From JACRLV01 sp045863555 (GTDB lineage Bacteria; Planctomycetota; Phycisphaerae; UBA1845; Fen-1342), in NCBI GenBank assembly GCA_045863555.1, contig BTUU01000012.1:62001-126000 (forward strand): a DNA stretch of 64,000 nucleotides, given 5' to 3'. A program made the position numbers and the translations under genes. A model generated the notes under the pieces. It saw only the letters and a program-made list of their open reading frames with translations, was not told the DNA's origin and made no database searches. Below, one piece after another: positions 29,250 through 38,948 of this stretch (the stretch's first letter is position 1; the number at the start of each line of letters is the position of its first letter).

Positions 29250-32200
29250 TTGACTACGAGACCGGGTCGGCACGCTGGCTGTCACCCATCGACGGGACCG
29301 GATTTGAAAACGAGCGCCCCAGTTGTCGGCATTTCGGACAGTGCGCTATTTGACGCACTGCCGGTCGGCGTTTTGATCCTCAGTAGCAACGGCGCAGTGC
29401 TCGAGTGCAACCCCGCGGCCGCACAGCTCCTGGGTATTTCGGCCGAGCATCTTCGAAGCGCGCCGAGCCTGTCGGCCGCGATAGCCGCGATACGTCCCGT
29501 GGGATCGGCGGGGACGTGCGGGCTGGACGAGCTGGTCGCCCGCGTCCGGGCGGGTGCATCGGACGGGGAGGGGGTTCTTCAGATCAACCGCGAGGGCGGC
29601 GAGGCCCGGCTGTGCGTCGCGGTTCGACCGCTGGATCGCCGGGAACGGACGTATCTGGCGACGATTCAGGCGGAATCGCCTGAGGTGGCGCGTCAGCGCG
29701 AGTGCCTTGAGGTTCTGCCGGATCTCTGTTTTCGCGTCGCGGCGGATGGGCGCATTCTCGATTTTCTCGCGGGTCCGCGACACCTCCTCTACTGCCCGGC
29801 CAGCGATTTTTGCGGGCGTCCGATCCTGGATGTGCTGCCGGAGGAAGCGAGTGGCGTCATCTCCGACTGCCTGAGGCGGTGTCAGGCGACGGGCGAAGCC
29901 CAGACCTGCGAATACTCGCTGCCGGTTCCGGCGGGTCTGCGGCGGTTCCGGGCGCGCTGCACGCCGGTCTCGCGCGGAGAGGTTGTTGCGGTCGTCAGCG
30001 ACGTGACCGAGGAGTGGTTCAATCGGAAAGCGCTTCGCGGGCGCGAATTGCTGCTTCAGACGGTCCTGAATCACCAGTCGGAATGCCTGCGCCTCGTGGA
30101 TCGCGAGGGTCGGCTTCAGATGCTGAACGCGTCGGGGCTGGCGATGACGGAAGTGGAGGATTTCGAGACGATCCGCGGGCGGATCGCGGAGCAGTTCGTG
30201 GTGCGCGAGGACCGCGATACGTACCGGGCGGCGCACGAGGCGGCGCTGGCGGGGCGCGATGCGAGTGCGGTCTACCGGATCACGGGGGCGCGGGGGACGG
30301 TGCGCTGCTTGGAGACGAGCTTTGCACCGCTTCAGGGCGAGGGCGGCGAGATCGTCGGCGTGCTCGGCGTCAGCCGGGATGTGACGGAGAAACAGCAATC
30401 CGAGGCACTCCTGCGGCAGAACGAGGCGCGGTGGCGGACGCTGATCAATTCGGCGCTCGTGGGCATCGCGCTGCTGGACCGCGACGGCGTGGTGGAGCTG
30501 GTGAACCCCGAGATCTGCCGGATCCTGGCGCATGCGCCGGAGGAACTCATCGGCCGGCACGCTTCGTCCGTCGTCGCTCCCGAGGACCAGGAGCAGTGCC
30601 GCGATCGGCTGCGCCGGGTCTTTGAGCTTCACGAGGCGGGCGTGGAAGAGGCCCGGTGGATCCGGAAGGATGGCGAGCGGATCTGGGTGATGAAGTCGCT
30701 GGTGCCGCTGCCGGAATCGGACGGGCGCGTGGAGCATGCGCTGGTGACGTGCCAGGATATGACGATGACGCGGCGGGCGCTGGATGCGCTGCGCGAGTCG
30801 GAGCAGGCGCTGACGGCGTCGCGGCAGCGGTTCCTCGACCTGATGAACTCGCTTGACTGCATCGTCTTCGAGTTTGACTGGCACGTGCAGCAGTTCACGT
30901 TCGTGAACTCGCAGGCGGAGCGGATTCTCGGGTACCCGGTCGGTGACTGGTTCGCCAACAAGATCTGGCCGGACAAGATCGTCGAGGCGGACCGGCGGCA
31001 CGCGGTTGATTACTGCATCGCGGAAACGCAGGCCGGGCGCGACCACCGGATGGACTATCGGATGGTCCGGGCGGACGGGCGCGAGATCTGGATTCACGAT
31101 TTCGTGACCGTCAATGCGGGGCGACCGGGGGTGCTGCGCGGCGTGATGGTCGACGTTACAGAACGGAAGCACCTCGAGGCGCAGCTCCTCGAAGCGCAGA
31201 AGATGGAAGCGATCGGGCGGCTGGCCGGGGGAATCGCGCACGACTTCAACAACTTCGTGACGGCGCTCTGGGGGCTGATCGAAGTGGCGCGGTCGCAGCT
31301 TCCCGGCGACAGCCCCGTCCACGGGACGCTGGAGGAGATGCAGTCCGCCAGCGACCGGGCGGCGGAGCTGACGCGGCACCTGCTCGGCTTCGCCCGCAAG
31401 CAGGTGATCGACCCGCGGCCCGTCGACCTGAACGAGAGCCTGCTCGAACTGGGCCGAACGATCGAGCGGCTGCTGGGAGCGCGGATTCGCGTGTCGATGT
31501 CTCTGGACCCGGCGACCGGACTGGTCCGGATGGACCCGACGCAGCTCCAGCAGGTGCTGTTCAACCTGGCGATCAACGCCCGCGACGCGATGCCGGAGGG
31601 CGGAGAATTCACGCTGCGGACGCGAGCGGTCGACGTGGACACCCCGGCGGCGGCGGCGCTGCGGATTGCCGAGGGCGAGTTCGTCGAGCTGGAGGTTGCG
31701 GACACGGGCGTGGGGATGCCGCCGGAAACAGCGGCCCGGATCTGGGAGCCGTTTTTCACGACGAAGCCCGCCGGGCAGGGGACCGGGCTCGGTCTGCCGA
31801 TGGTGCAGGGAATCGTGACGCAGAATGGCGGTGCGGTGGCGGTCGAGAGCCGCGTGGGCGAGGGAACGCGATTCCGCATCCTGCTCCCGCGGCTGAACGC
31901 GGTGGCCGTGCGGCGGCCGCGCGAGGCGCCGATCGTCCGCGGCCGGGCGACGGAGACGATTCTGCTCGTCGAGGACGAGGCGAGCGTGCGCGAGCTGGCG
32001 CTTCGGGCGCTGCGGGAAGAGGGCTACCAGGTGCTGGCGGCGGGATCGGGCGACGAGGCGCTGCGGCTGGCCGCTGGGCGCGAGGATTCGATCGACCTGC
32101 TGCTGACGGACATCATCATGCCGGGGATGCGCGGCGATCAGCTCAGCCAGGTGCTGCTGACCCGGCGGCCGGAGCTGCGGGTGCTCTTCATGAGCGGCTA

Positions 32201-32339
32201 CTCGGAGGATGTGATCACGAGCGGCGGCGTGCTCGACCCGGGGATCCGGCTGCTGGAGAAGCCCTACTCGCCCGCGAGCCTGCTGGAGCACGTGCGGGCG
32301 GCGCTTGCCGCGGCGGGCTCGACTCGCTCTCCATCCTAA
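29250..32339 (+). CDS. Hybrid sensor histidine kinase with about five PAS domains
   Basis: A roughly 1029-residue cytoplasmic hybrid kinase without transmembrane helices. About five PAS domains come first: near residues 28-95 (LFDALPVGVLIL), 150-215, 270-390, 395-520 (ALVGIALLDRDGVVEL) and 525-650 (the last with PAS_3-like LDCIVFEFDW). Then come a HisKA domain with the phospho-accepting H664 (GGIAHDFNN), an ATPase domain with NLAINARDAMPEGG, DTGVGMP and GTGLGLPMV, and a receiver domain with the acidic DE pair and phospho-acceptor D954 (LLTDIIMPGM). The TTG at 29250 or the TTG at 29304 may be the start; neither has a strong ribosome-binding site. No separate response regulator is adjacent. Confidence 0.88.
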   Translation: MTTRPGRHAGCHPSTGPDLKTSAPVVGISDSALFDALPVGVLILSSNGAVLECNPAAAQLLGISAEHLRSAPSLSAAIAAIRPVGSAGTCGLDELVARVRAGASDGEGVLQINREGGEARLCVAVRPLDRRERTYLATIQAESPEVARQRECLEVLPDLCFRVAADGRILDFLAGPRHLLYCPASDFCGRPILDVLPEEASGVISDCLRRCQATGEAQTCEYSLPVPAGLRRFRARCTPVSRGEVVAVVSDVTEEWFNRKALRGRELLLQTVLNHQSECLRLVDREGRLQMLNASGLAMTEVEDFETIRGRIAEQFVVREDRDTYRAAHEAALAGRDASAVYRITGARGTVRCLETSFAPLQGEGGEIVGVLGVSRDVTEKQQSEALLRQNEARWRTLINSALVGIALLDRDGVVELVNPEICRILAHAPEELIGRHASSVVAPEDQEQCRDRLRRVFELHEAGVEEARWIRKDGERIWVMKSLVPLPESDGRVEHALVTCQDMTMTRRALDALRESEQALTASRQRFLDLMNSLDCIVFEFDWHVQQFTFVNSQAERILGYPVGDWFANKIWPDKIVEADRRHAVDYCIAETQAGRDHRMDYRMVRADGREIWIHDFVTVNAGRPGVLRGVMVDVTERKHLEAQLLEAQKMEAIGRLAGGIAHDFNNFVTALWGLIEVARSQLPGDSPVHGTLEEMQSASDRAAELTRHLLGFARKQVIDPRPVDLNESLLELGRTIERLLGARIRVSMSLDPATGLVRMDPTQLQQVLFNLAINARDAMPEGGEFTLRTRAVDVDTPAAAALRIAEGEFVELEVADTGVGMPPETAARIWEPFFTTKPAGQGTGLGLPMVQGIVTQNGGAVAVESRVGEGTRFRILLPRLNAVAVRRPREAPIVRGRATETILLVEDEASVRELALRALREEGYQVLAAGSGDEALRLAAGREDSIDLLLTDIIMPGMRGDQLSQVLLTRRPELRVLFMSGYSEDVITSGGVLDPGIRLLEKPYSPASLLEHVRAALAAAGSTRSPS

Positions 32340-32431
32340 ATGATCACGCGAAAAATGCGTTGAAGCCATGCGCGCCGCGCGGTAGACTCGCGGGGCGTTG
32401 GCGAACCAATTTCTCGAGCGAGGAACAGACC

Positions 32432-34807
32432 GTGACGTCAAAACTGGGCTGGGCGGCGTTGTTTTGTCTCGGTGGACTGGTACTTTCCGCGGCGCCCGCC
32501 CGGGCGCAGCAGCCCGCGCCGATTCCGCCCGAGTCGCCGGTGGAGTTCCCGGACGGCAGCGTCCAGATCGGCGACGTGCTGTACGGGTCGTGGACCGAGT
32601 TCTTCATGTCGGATGCGTTCCGGGCGGCGAACCACCGCTGTGCGATGCACGCGCCGGATCTCTCGGGGCCCGACCCGCGCGGAAATCCGGCCGACTGCTC
32701 GGCGACGAACACCAACCCGCGCGATGAGTACGCCCCGGCGGTCGAGCGATTCCGCATTCCCGTCGTCGTGCATGTCATCCGCTCGACGAGCGGGCAGCAG
32801 GGCAACATCTCGATGGCCCGCGTCCAGAGCCAGATCCGCGTGCTCAACGAGGACTTCCGGGCGCTGGCCGGGTCGAACGGCGGAAGCGGCACCAACTGCG
32901 AGATCGAGTTTTTCCTCGCCGATCGCGACCCGAACGGTCAGCCGACAAACGGCGTCACGTATGACAACAACGACGCGTGGTTCAATCTGCCGGGGGCGCA
33001 GCTCAACAACCCGCCGTTCCTGACGCAGCTGGCGTGGAATCCGCGCGAGTACCTGAACATCTACACGGCCAACCTCCCGGGCGGCGTGCTCGGCCTGGCG
33101 TTTTCGTTTCCCTGGGAGCCGACGGCGAATACGCCGCGCGACGGCGTGATCATCCTGCATTCGGCCTTCGGCACGGGCAGCGGCACGCAGCCGCCGTTCC
33201 ACCTCGGCCGGACGACGACGCACGAGGTCGGGCACTACCTGGGGCTCTACCACACGTTTCAGGACGGCTGCGGAAACATCGCGTGCTACCGTTCGGGCGA
33301 TCTGATCTGCGATACGGACGCGGAGGCGGGGCCGGCGTTCGGCTGTCCGACGGGCAACGCGACGTGCGGCGGCGGGCCCGACCCTGTTCGCAATTACATG
33401 GATTATTCCGACGACAGCTGCATGCGCAATTTCACGCCCGAACAGGCCCGGCGGATGCGCTGCACGATGTACAACTACCGGCCGGATCTGAATTCGTTCC
33501 TGGACTGCAACGCGAACGGCGTGCCCGATGCGGATGACATCACGAACGGGACGAGCACGGACTGCAACGCCAACGGCGTGCCGGACGAGTGCGACCTGGC
33601 GCCGGAGACGGACTGCAACGCCAACGGACTGCTGGATGCGTGCGAAATCGCCGACGGTTCGGTGACGGATTGCGACTCGAACGGCATTCCCGACGAGTGC
33701 GATCTCGCAAACGGAGATTCCGACTGTAACGGCAACGGCCAGCACGACGCCTGCGAAGCGGCGAATGACCCGTCGATCGACTGCAACGGGAATGGCGTGC
33801 CGGACGAGTGCGACATACAGAACGGCCTGGACTGCGACGGCAACGGGATCCCGGACGCGTGCGACATCGCGGGCGGCGGCGCACCCGACTGCAACGGCAA
33901 CGGGGCGATCGACTCGTGCGAAGTCGCCGCGGGACTGGTTCCGGATTGCAACGGCAACGGCGTACCGGACAGCTGCGACCCGGATTCGGACGGCGACGGC
34001 AAGGTGAACGGCTGCGACAACTGTCCGAATGTCGCCAACCCGCTCCAGATCGACGCCGACGGAGACGGAATCGGCGATTCGTGCGACATCTGCCCGAACG
34101 CCGCCGATCCGCAGCAGCTCGACAGCGACGGCGACGGCGTCGGCGACGCGTGCGATCGCTGCCCGGGCGTGCCGAATCCGGAGCAGTATGACTCGGACGG
34201 CGACGGCATTGGCGATGCGTGCGACAACTGTCCGGCCGCGTTCAATCCCGACCAGGCGGACTCCGACGGCGACGGGATCGGCGATGCGTGCGACGTGTGC
34301 GACGGTCTCGCGAACCCCGGCCAGGAAGACACGGACGGCGACGGCGCGGGCGATCCGTGCGACAACTGTCCCTCGATGGCGAATCCGGACCAGGCGGACA
34401 TCGACGGCGACGGCATCGGCAACGTCTGCGACAACTGCCTGGGCATCGCGAACCCAGGGCAGGCGGATCGCGACGGGGACGGCGTCGGTGACCCGTGCGA
34501 CAACTGTCCGGACACGTTCAACCCGTACCAGGAAGACGTGGACGAAGACGGCGTGGGCGATGTGTGCGATCCGGACCAGATCGCCCGCACCGAACCCCCG
34601 GTGACCGAGCCGACGCCGGAACCGGAACCGGAGCCGGAACAGCCTTCGACGAACGCAAACGCGAACTCGAACTCGTCGGTCACCGAAACGCCGGACGAAA
34701 CGCCGGATGAGACCGTGACGCCCCAGACGCCGCGTTGCGGGATGGGGCTGTTCGGCTCGGCGCTGCTGACGCTGCTGATGGTCGGCGTTGCCCGGCGCCG
34801 GCGCTAG
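32432..34807 (+). CDS. Secreted M43-type metalloprotease with calcium-binding-type repeats
   Basis: A 791-residue exported protein. The signal peptide ends near ARA (residue 27). The catalytic domain has HEVGHYLGLYH (H264, E265, H268, H274), the metzincin form of pappalysin-type M43 peptidases. From about residue 358 come some nine DCNxNGxPDxCD repeats, then from about 528 to 712 thrombospondin type 3-like repeats (D-x-DGDGIGD-x-CD), both rich in likely Ca2+ ligands. A P/E/T/N-rich linker follows, and the protein closes with a hydrophobic segment and an RRRR end preceded by PRCGMG, like MYXO-CTERM or PEP-CTERM sorting signals. The GTG at 32432 has a GAGG site upstream. Confidence 0.9.
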   Translation: MTSKLGWAALFCLGGLVLSAAPARAQQPAPIPPESPVEFPDGSVQIGDVLYGSWTEFFMSDAFRAANHRCAMHAPDLSGPDPRGNPADCSATNTNPRDEYAPAVERFRIPVVVHVIRSTSGQQGNISMARVQSQIRVLNEDFRALAGSNGGSGTNCEIEFFLADRDPNGQPTNGVTYDNNDAWFNLPGAQLNNPPFLTQLAWNPREYLNIYTANLPGGVLGLAFSFPWEPTANTPRDGVIILHSAFGTGSGTQPPFHLGRTTTHEVGHYLGLYHTFQDGCGNIACYRSGDLICDTDAEAGPAFGCPTGNATCGGGPDPVRNYMDYSDDSCMRNFTPEQARRMRCTMYNYRPDLNSFLDCNANGVPDADDITNGTSTDCNANGVPDECDLAPETDCNANGLLDACEIADGSVTDCDSNGIPDECDLANGDSDCNGNGQHDACEAANDPSIDCNGNGVPDECDIQNGLDCDGNGIPDACDIAGGGAPDCNGNGAIDSCEVAAGLVPDCNGNGVPDSCDPDSDGDGKVNGCDNCPNVANPLQIDADGDGIGDSCDICPNAADPQQLDSDGDGVGDACDRCPGVPNPEQYDSDGDGIGDACDNCPAAFNPDQADSDGDGIGDACDVCDGLANPGQEDTDGDGAGDPCDNCPSMANPDQADIDGDGIGNVCDNCLGIANPGQADRDGDGVGDPCDNCPDTFNPYQEDVDEDGVGDVCDPDQIARTEPPVTEPTPEPEPEPEQPSTNANANSNSSVTETPDETPDETVTPQTPRCGMGLFGSALLTLLMVGVARRRR

Positions 34808-35973
34808 CCCTCCGCGAGGAGTGCATGGAGCGTTGCCGCGTCGCCGGCCTGAAAGCGGTGCAGCGCGTCGACTATCTCGGTGGCGAATGCGGCGGGGTTG
34901 TCGTCCGACGGGGTGCGGCCGCAGGCGCGGAGCACCGAGGCCGTGAGTTCGTGCAAACCAGCGCCGGTCAGCGCGGAAATCGCGCTGACCGGCGCTTGTA
35001 TTTCGGGCCCGCCGTCGAGCAGGGCGGCGGTCGAGAAACCGGGCGCGTCGGATTTGTTCGCGGCGACGCAATCCGGCTTCCGGCCCAGATCTTCGAGAAC
35101 TCGCGCCGCACCGGCGTCGCAGCCATCAATGACCAGGACCACCGCGTCTACGCCGGCGAGGATTTCGCGCGTCAGCTCGATCCCCGCGGATTCAACGTCG
35201 TCGCGCGTCTGCCGCAGACCGGCGGTGTCGATCCAGACGACCGGATAACCGGCGATTTCCCCCGGCGCCTCGACCCAGTCGCGCGTCGTTCCCGGGCGGT
35301 CCGACACGAGGCTCAGGGCTTCGCCGGCAAGGGCGTTGAGCAGCGTTGATTTCCCGGAGTTCGGCGGGCCGACGAGCGCGATTCGCAGCGGCGTCGTGAA
35401 CCACTCCGCGAATCTCGCCCGGGCGATGAGCGGGCCAGTCCGCTCGGCCGTCGCATCATCGGGCGCGGCTGCGGCGATCTCGCGGAGGACCGGTGGAAGC
35501 ACCGCGGCCTGGCGGGCGAGCCAGCGCGCCCCGGCGAGCGACTCGAATCGCGGCAGCATGCGCCACGCGAGGTGTTGGACACCGCAGCCAGCCGGCCACA
35601 TGGGCGGGGCGTCCCGGCGGCCGGTCAAATCGATAAACCCCGCACGCTGAAGGAGTTCGCGGCATCTGCCGATCGGCCAGGGCCCGCCGTGAAAATGAAC
35701 GCGGATGTCGGCCCGATCGTCGTCGATTTGGTCGCCGGCGTGAAACGAGACAAGTACATCGTCGATCGCCGCACCATCCGCATCGCAGAACGCCGCCCGG
35801 CGGACCCGTCCCGCGCGGCCGGCGCTGAGGTCGCCGCCCGATGCGGGGCGGAGGTGGGCGAGCGCGAAGGCGCGCGTCCGGGGTCCCGTGATCCGGATGG
35901 AGGCCAGTGCCGCGGGTTCGCCGGGCGCGGTCAGCAGCTCGAAGGCGGAGATTTGCGCGGCGGTATCGGCCAT
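34804..35973 (-). CDS. MnmE-like GTPase lacking the C-terminal CxGK
   Basis: A 389-residue relative of the tRNA modification GTPase MnmE. The N-terminal domain resembles the formyl-tetrahydrofolate domain (ALASIRITGPRTRAFA). The G domain is intact: GPPNSGKST at 202-210, TT at 229-230, DTAG at 249-252 and NKSD at 306-309. Typical MnmE has about 450 residues and ends in C-[ILV]-G-K; this one ends in LLAEG, without the cysteine, and the last helical domain seems shortened. It may be a divergent paralogue rather than the tRNA-modifying enzyme. Its stop codon overlaps that of the M43 gene on the other strand as CTAG. Confidence 0.85.
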   Translation of the reverse strand: MADTAAQISAFELLTAPGEPAALASIRITGPRTRAFALAHLRPASGGDLSAGRAGRVRRAAFCDADGAAIDDVLVSFHAGDQIDDDRADIRVHFHGGPWPIGRCRELLQRAGFIDLTGRRDAPPMWPAGCGVQHLAWRMLPRFESLAGARWLARQAAVLPPVLREIAAAAPDDATAERTGPLIARARFAEWFTTPLRIALVGPPNSGKSTLLNALAGEALSLVSDRPGTTRDWVEAPGEIAGYPVVWIDTAGLRQTRDDVESAGIELTREILAGVDAVVLVIDGCDAGAARVLEDLGRKPDCVAANKSDAPGFSTAALLDGGPEIQAPVSAISALTGAGLHELTASVLRACGRTPSDDNPAAFATEIVDALHRFQAGDAATLHALLAEG

Positions 35974-36092
35974 GGCTTCGTCGCGAGCGCGCCGATTTCG
36001 CGGCCGGAAGGGTACCGGGGTCGCGCGGCGTGGGGGTACTATACTCTGCGGTCGGACCGGGCCGGCGAACCCGGGCTGCACGGGAGGTGTTC

Positions 36093-36776
36093 ATGTTACG
36101 GAACGTGGTGATGCTGTTTGCGCTGATGGGGATGTCGATCGCGGCCGCGCAGGCGCCGGAGAAGCCGAAACCCGCGGAGCCCGCGCAGCCGGAAAAGTCG
36201 AAGCCGGCGCCCAAGGCGGAGCCCAAGGCAGAGTCGAAGGACGGCGGCGGCAAGAGCGGGGACGCGGCGGCTGACAGGACGAGCCCGCTCGATTTTCAGG
36301 TCAAGGACATCGACGGCAACGACGTGAAACTCTCGACCTTCAAGGGCAAGGTCGTGATGATCGTGAACGTCGCGTCGAAGTGCGGGCTCACGAAGCAGTA
36401 TGCCCAGTTGCAGCAGCTCCACGAGAAGTACGGCGAGCGCGGCCTGGCGATCCTCGCGTTCCCGGCGAACAACTTCATGGGGCAGGAGCCGGGGACCAAT
36501 GCCGAGATCAAGGAATTCTGCGCCAAGGAATTCAGCATCGGGTTCACGCTCTTTTCCAAGGTCAGCGTCAAGGGCGACGAGATCTGCCCGCTCTACAAGT
36601 GGCTGACCGCCAAGGAAACCAACCCGGACTTCAGCGGCGAGATCAAGTGGAATTTCACTAAGTTCCTCGTCGACCGCGAGGGCAAGGTCGTCAGCCGGTT
36701 CGAGCCGAAGGTCAAGCCGGACGCCAAGGAAATCATTGAGGCGATCGAGAAGGCGCTCGGCGACAAGAGGGAGTAA
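36093..36776 (+). CDS. Exported glutathione peroxidase-like protein
   Basis: A 227-residue protein with a signal peptide (MLRNVVMLFALMGMSIAAAQ) and a linker rich in K, P, A and E, followed by a thioredoxin-fold GPx domain. The peroxidatic cysteine is in NVASKCGLTKQYAQL, and the WNFTKFLVD motif contains the conserved W and N. The usual FPCNQF is FPANNF here, so the resolving cysteine of thioredoxin-dependent family members is missing at that spot. C-terminal lysine/glutamate-rich helix. The ATG has a GGGAGG site 5 bp upstream. It could reduce peroxides in the periplasm; the electron donor is not clear. Confidence 0.87.
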   Translation: MLRNVVMLFALMGMSIAAAQAPEKPKPAEPAQPEKSKPAPKAEPKAESKDGGGKSGDAAADRTSPLDFQVKDIDGNDVKLSTFKGKVVMIVNVASKCGLTKQYAQLQQLHEKYGERGLAILAFPANNFMGQEPGTNAEIKEFCAKEFSIGFTLFSKVSVKGDEICPLYKWLTAKETNPDFSGEIKWNFTKFLVDREGKVVSRFEPKVKPDAKEIIEAIEKALGDKRE

Positions 36777-36821
36777 ACGGCCTCGCCGCGGCGCAGCGCG
36801 GCCCGGTCGCGGAGCTGGCGG

Positions 36822-37301
36822 ATGAGCGTACACGTGGCCGAGGTCAGCGCGGCCGACCGCGCGTTCCTGCGGGCTGAAATGACGCGGCACTGGATCTCGC
36901 CGGAGATCTACTCGCGGCGGCGGCGCTTTCAGGCCGACGAACTGCCTGGCTTCATCGCGTGGATCGGTGCGGAGCGCGCGGGGCAGCTCACCTACACGCT
37001 CCTGGACGACGGCGAATTCGAGGTGGTCACGCTGAGCGCGGTCTTCGAGAACGCCGGCGTGGGGACAGCGCTGCTGGACGCGGCGATCAGCGAGGCCCGC
37101 CGGCTCGGGGCGCGCCGGATCATGCTGACCACGTCGAATGACAACCTCGCCGCGCTGGGTTTCTACCAACGGCGCGGCTGGCGGCTTGCGGCGATCCACC
37201 GCGGCGTGATTGACGAGCTCCGGCAGAGCAAGCCGATTCCGGAAACAGGCCAGGCGGGCATTCCGCTGCACGACGAAGTCGAGCTGGAATTTCCCGTCTG
37301 A
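36822..37301 (+). CDS. GNAT-family N-acetyltransferase
   Basis: A 159-residue acetyltransferase. It has the acetyl-CoA loop region VFENAGVGTALLDAAISEAR and the motif-B helix MLTTSNDNLAALGFYQRRGW, with the asparagine and tyrosine typical for the family. The strand before it (FIAWIGAERAGQLTYTLLDD) is also standard. The ATG lies 45 bp after the GPx-like gene. The substrate is unknown. Confidence 0.85.
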   Translation: MSVHVAEVSAADRAFLRAEMTRHWISPEIYSRRRRFQADELPGFIAWIGAERAGQLTYTLLDDGEFEVVTLSAVFENAGVGTALLDAAISEARRLGARRIMLTTSNDNLAALGFYQRRGWRLAAIHRGVIDELRQSKPIPETGQAGIPLHDEVELEFPV

Positions 37302-37351
37302 TCGCGGGGCGCGGCCGGAACGCGGCCGCCGCGCTCCGAGGGCCGGACCGG

Positions 37352-38680
37352 CTACGCCTTTTTCGCAAGCAGTGCGTCGACGACTTTTCCTTCCCGGACG
37401 ATAACAACCGGACGGTTGCCGGGGGCCATGAGCCGCTTGTTGTGGTCGATGCCCAACTGGTGGTAAAGGGTCGCCGCGAGGTCTTCCACGGAAAGCGGAT
37501 CGCGGTCGGGCCCGCTGGAGGTGGCGTCGGACGAGCCGTACACGAGGCCGCGCTGTACGCCCCCGCCCGCCAGCACCGCGCTGAAGACGCGCGGCCAGTG
37601 GTCGCGGCCGCCGTCGCGGTTCAGCTTCGGCGTGCGGCCGAACTCCGTGGTGACCAGCACGAGCGTCGATTCGAGCAGCCCGCGGTTGTCGAGATCCTGG
37701 ATCAGGGTTGAATAGGCCTTGTCGAACTCGCGGAGCTGCCCGTTGACGCCGCCGCCGATGTTGGCGTGGTGGTCCCAGCCGCCGAAGGTCATGGAGACGA
37801 ATCGTACGCCCGCTTCGACGAGCCTCCGGCAGAGCAGCATCCGCTGGCCCGCGGCATTGCGGCCGTAGGCGTCGCGGGTTTCATTCTTCTCGGCGGCGAG
37901 GTGGAAGGCCTCGCGGGCCTTGGTCGAGCTCAGCATCGTGTAGGCGCGCTGGTAAAACTGGTCCATGGCGTCGATCGCGTCGGACGATTCGAGCGATTTG
38001 AAGTGCTGGTCGACGACTTCGAGTAATCGTCGCCGCCGCTCGAAGCGCTGATGATCGACATCCGGCGGCAGCGAGAGGTCGCGCACTTCGAAATTCTGAT
38101 TGGCGGGGTCGGCGCCGAGGCTGAAGGGTCCGTAGCGCGTGCTCAGGAAGCCGGTTCCGGCGAATTCGTTCGGCAGCGTCGGGATGCAGACATAGGGCGG
38201 CAATTCGCCGCGCCCGCCCAGTTCGTGCGACACGACCGAGCCGATCGACGGATACGCCAGCGCCGGGCTGGGCCGGTAGCCGGTAAACATGTTGTGCGTG
38301 CCGCGTTCGTGGGCGGCCTCGCCGTGCGACAGACTGCGGCAGATGGTGATCCGGTCCGCAATCTTGGCGGTTTCGGGGAGGCACTCACTGAGCACGACGC
38401 CGGGCAGTTTCGTGCCGATTGATCCGAGCGGCCCGCGGTATTCGGCGGGGGCGTAGGGTTTGGGGTCGAATGACTCCTGCGCCGACAGTCCGCCGGGCAG
38501 GAAGATATGAATGACCGATTGCGCAACGGGATTGCGGGCGGCGGGCGCATTCTCCTGCGCCGCGGCGCGGGTCGAAAGAAACTCCGGGAGGGTGAGGCCG
38601 AGGCCGCCGATCAGGCCGACGTAGAGGAACTCGCGCCGCGAAGGCTGGGTGTGGTCGGCACAGCCGCAGAAATTGTCCAT
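37352..38680 (-). CDS. DUF1501 Tat-exported protein
   Basis: A 442-residue protein of the DUF1501 family, abundant in Planctomycetes. It has a Tat signal with RR at residues 15-16 (SRREFLYVGLIGGLGLTLPE). Blocks typical of the family are HIFLPGGLSAQESFDPKP, THNMFTGYRP, PSIGSVVSHELG, FGGWDHHANI and TTEFGRTPKLNRDGGRDHWP. These proteins belong to the alkaline phosphatase-sulfatase superfamily and usually pair with a DUF1549/DUF1553 cytochrome-like protein, which is not adjacent here. The ATG at 38680 has a GGGGGA site upstream. Confidence 0.93.
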   Translation of the reverse strand: MDNFCGCADHTQPSRREFLYVGLIGGLGLTLPEFLSTRAAAQENAPAARNPVAQSVIHIFLPGGLSAQESFDPKPYAPAEYRGPLGSIGTKLPGVVLSECLPETAKIADRITICRSLSHGEAAHERGTHNMFTGYRPSPALAYPSIGSVVSHELGGRGELPPYVCIPTLPNEFAGTGFLSTRYGPFSLGADPANQNFEVRDLSLPPDVDHQRFERRRRLLEVVDQHFKSLESSDAIDAMDQFYQRAYTMLSSTKAREAFHLAAEKNETRDAYGRNAAGQRMLLCRRLVEAGVRFVSMTFGGWDHHANIGGGVNGQLREFDKAYSTLIQDLDNRGLLESTLVLVTTEFGRTPKLNRDGGRDHWPRVFSAVLAGGGVQRGLVYGSSDATSSGPDRDPLSVEDLAATLYHQLGIDHNKRLMAPGNRPVVIVREGKVVDALLAKKA

Positions 38681-38948
38681 GCGATCCCCCGGGGACAGGT
38701 GGCAGGACTCTATTCTTCGGGATCGTGACCGCTCACGCAAGACGAAAGTTGCGCCTTCCGATAGGAATGGGAAGCGGCGGTGAACGGGACTCGCGGGGGC
38801 GGATTGACGGCTGATTTGGTTCTCCGCCGCCAGAATCTGAGGTACACCGACCCTCCCGAGCGTCGTATAATTCGATAATCCGAAGGGGCGTCGCGCCGTC
38901 TGAGGGACGGCGTGCCGTCACAGGGTGGTCCCACACAAGGGAATGCGA

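Noticed and set aside
29346..32441. A 1031-codon open frame antisense to the hybrid kinase
   Set aside because: Antisense shadow; the kinase domains on the plus strand are unambiguous.
32438..35071. An 877-codon open frame antisense to the M43 protease
   Set aside because: It mirrors the acidic repeats of the protease as Arg/Val/Ala repeats, an artefact of the repeat composition.
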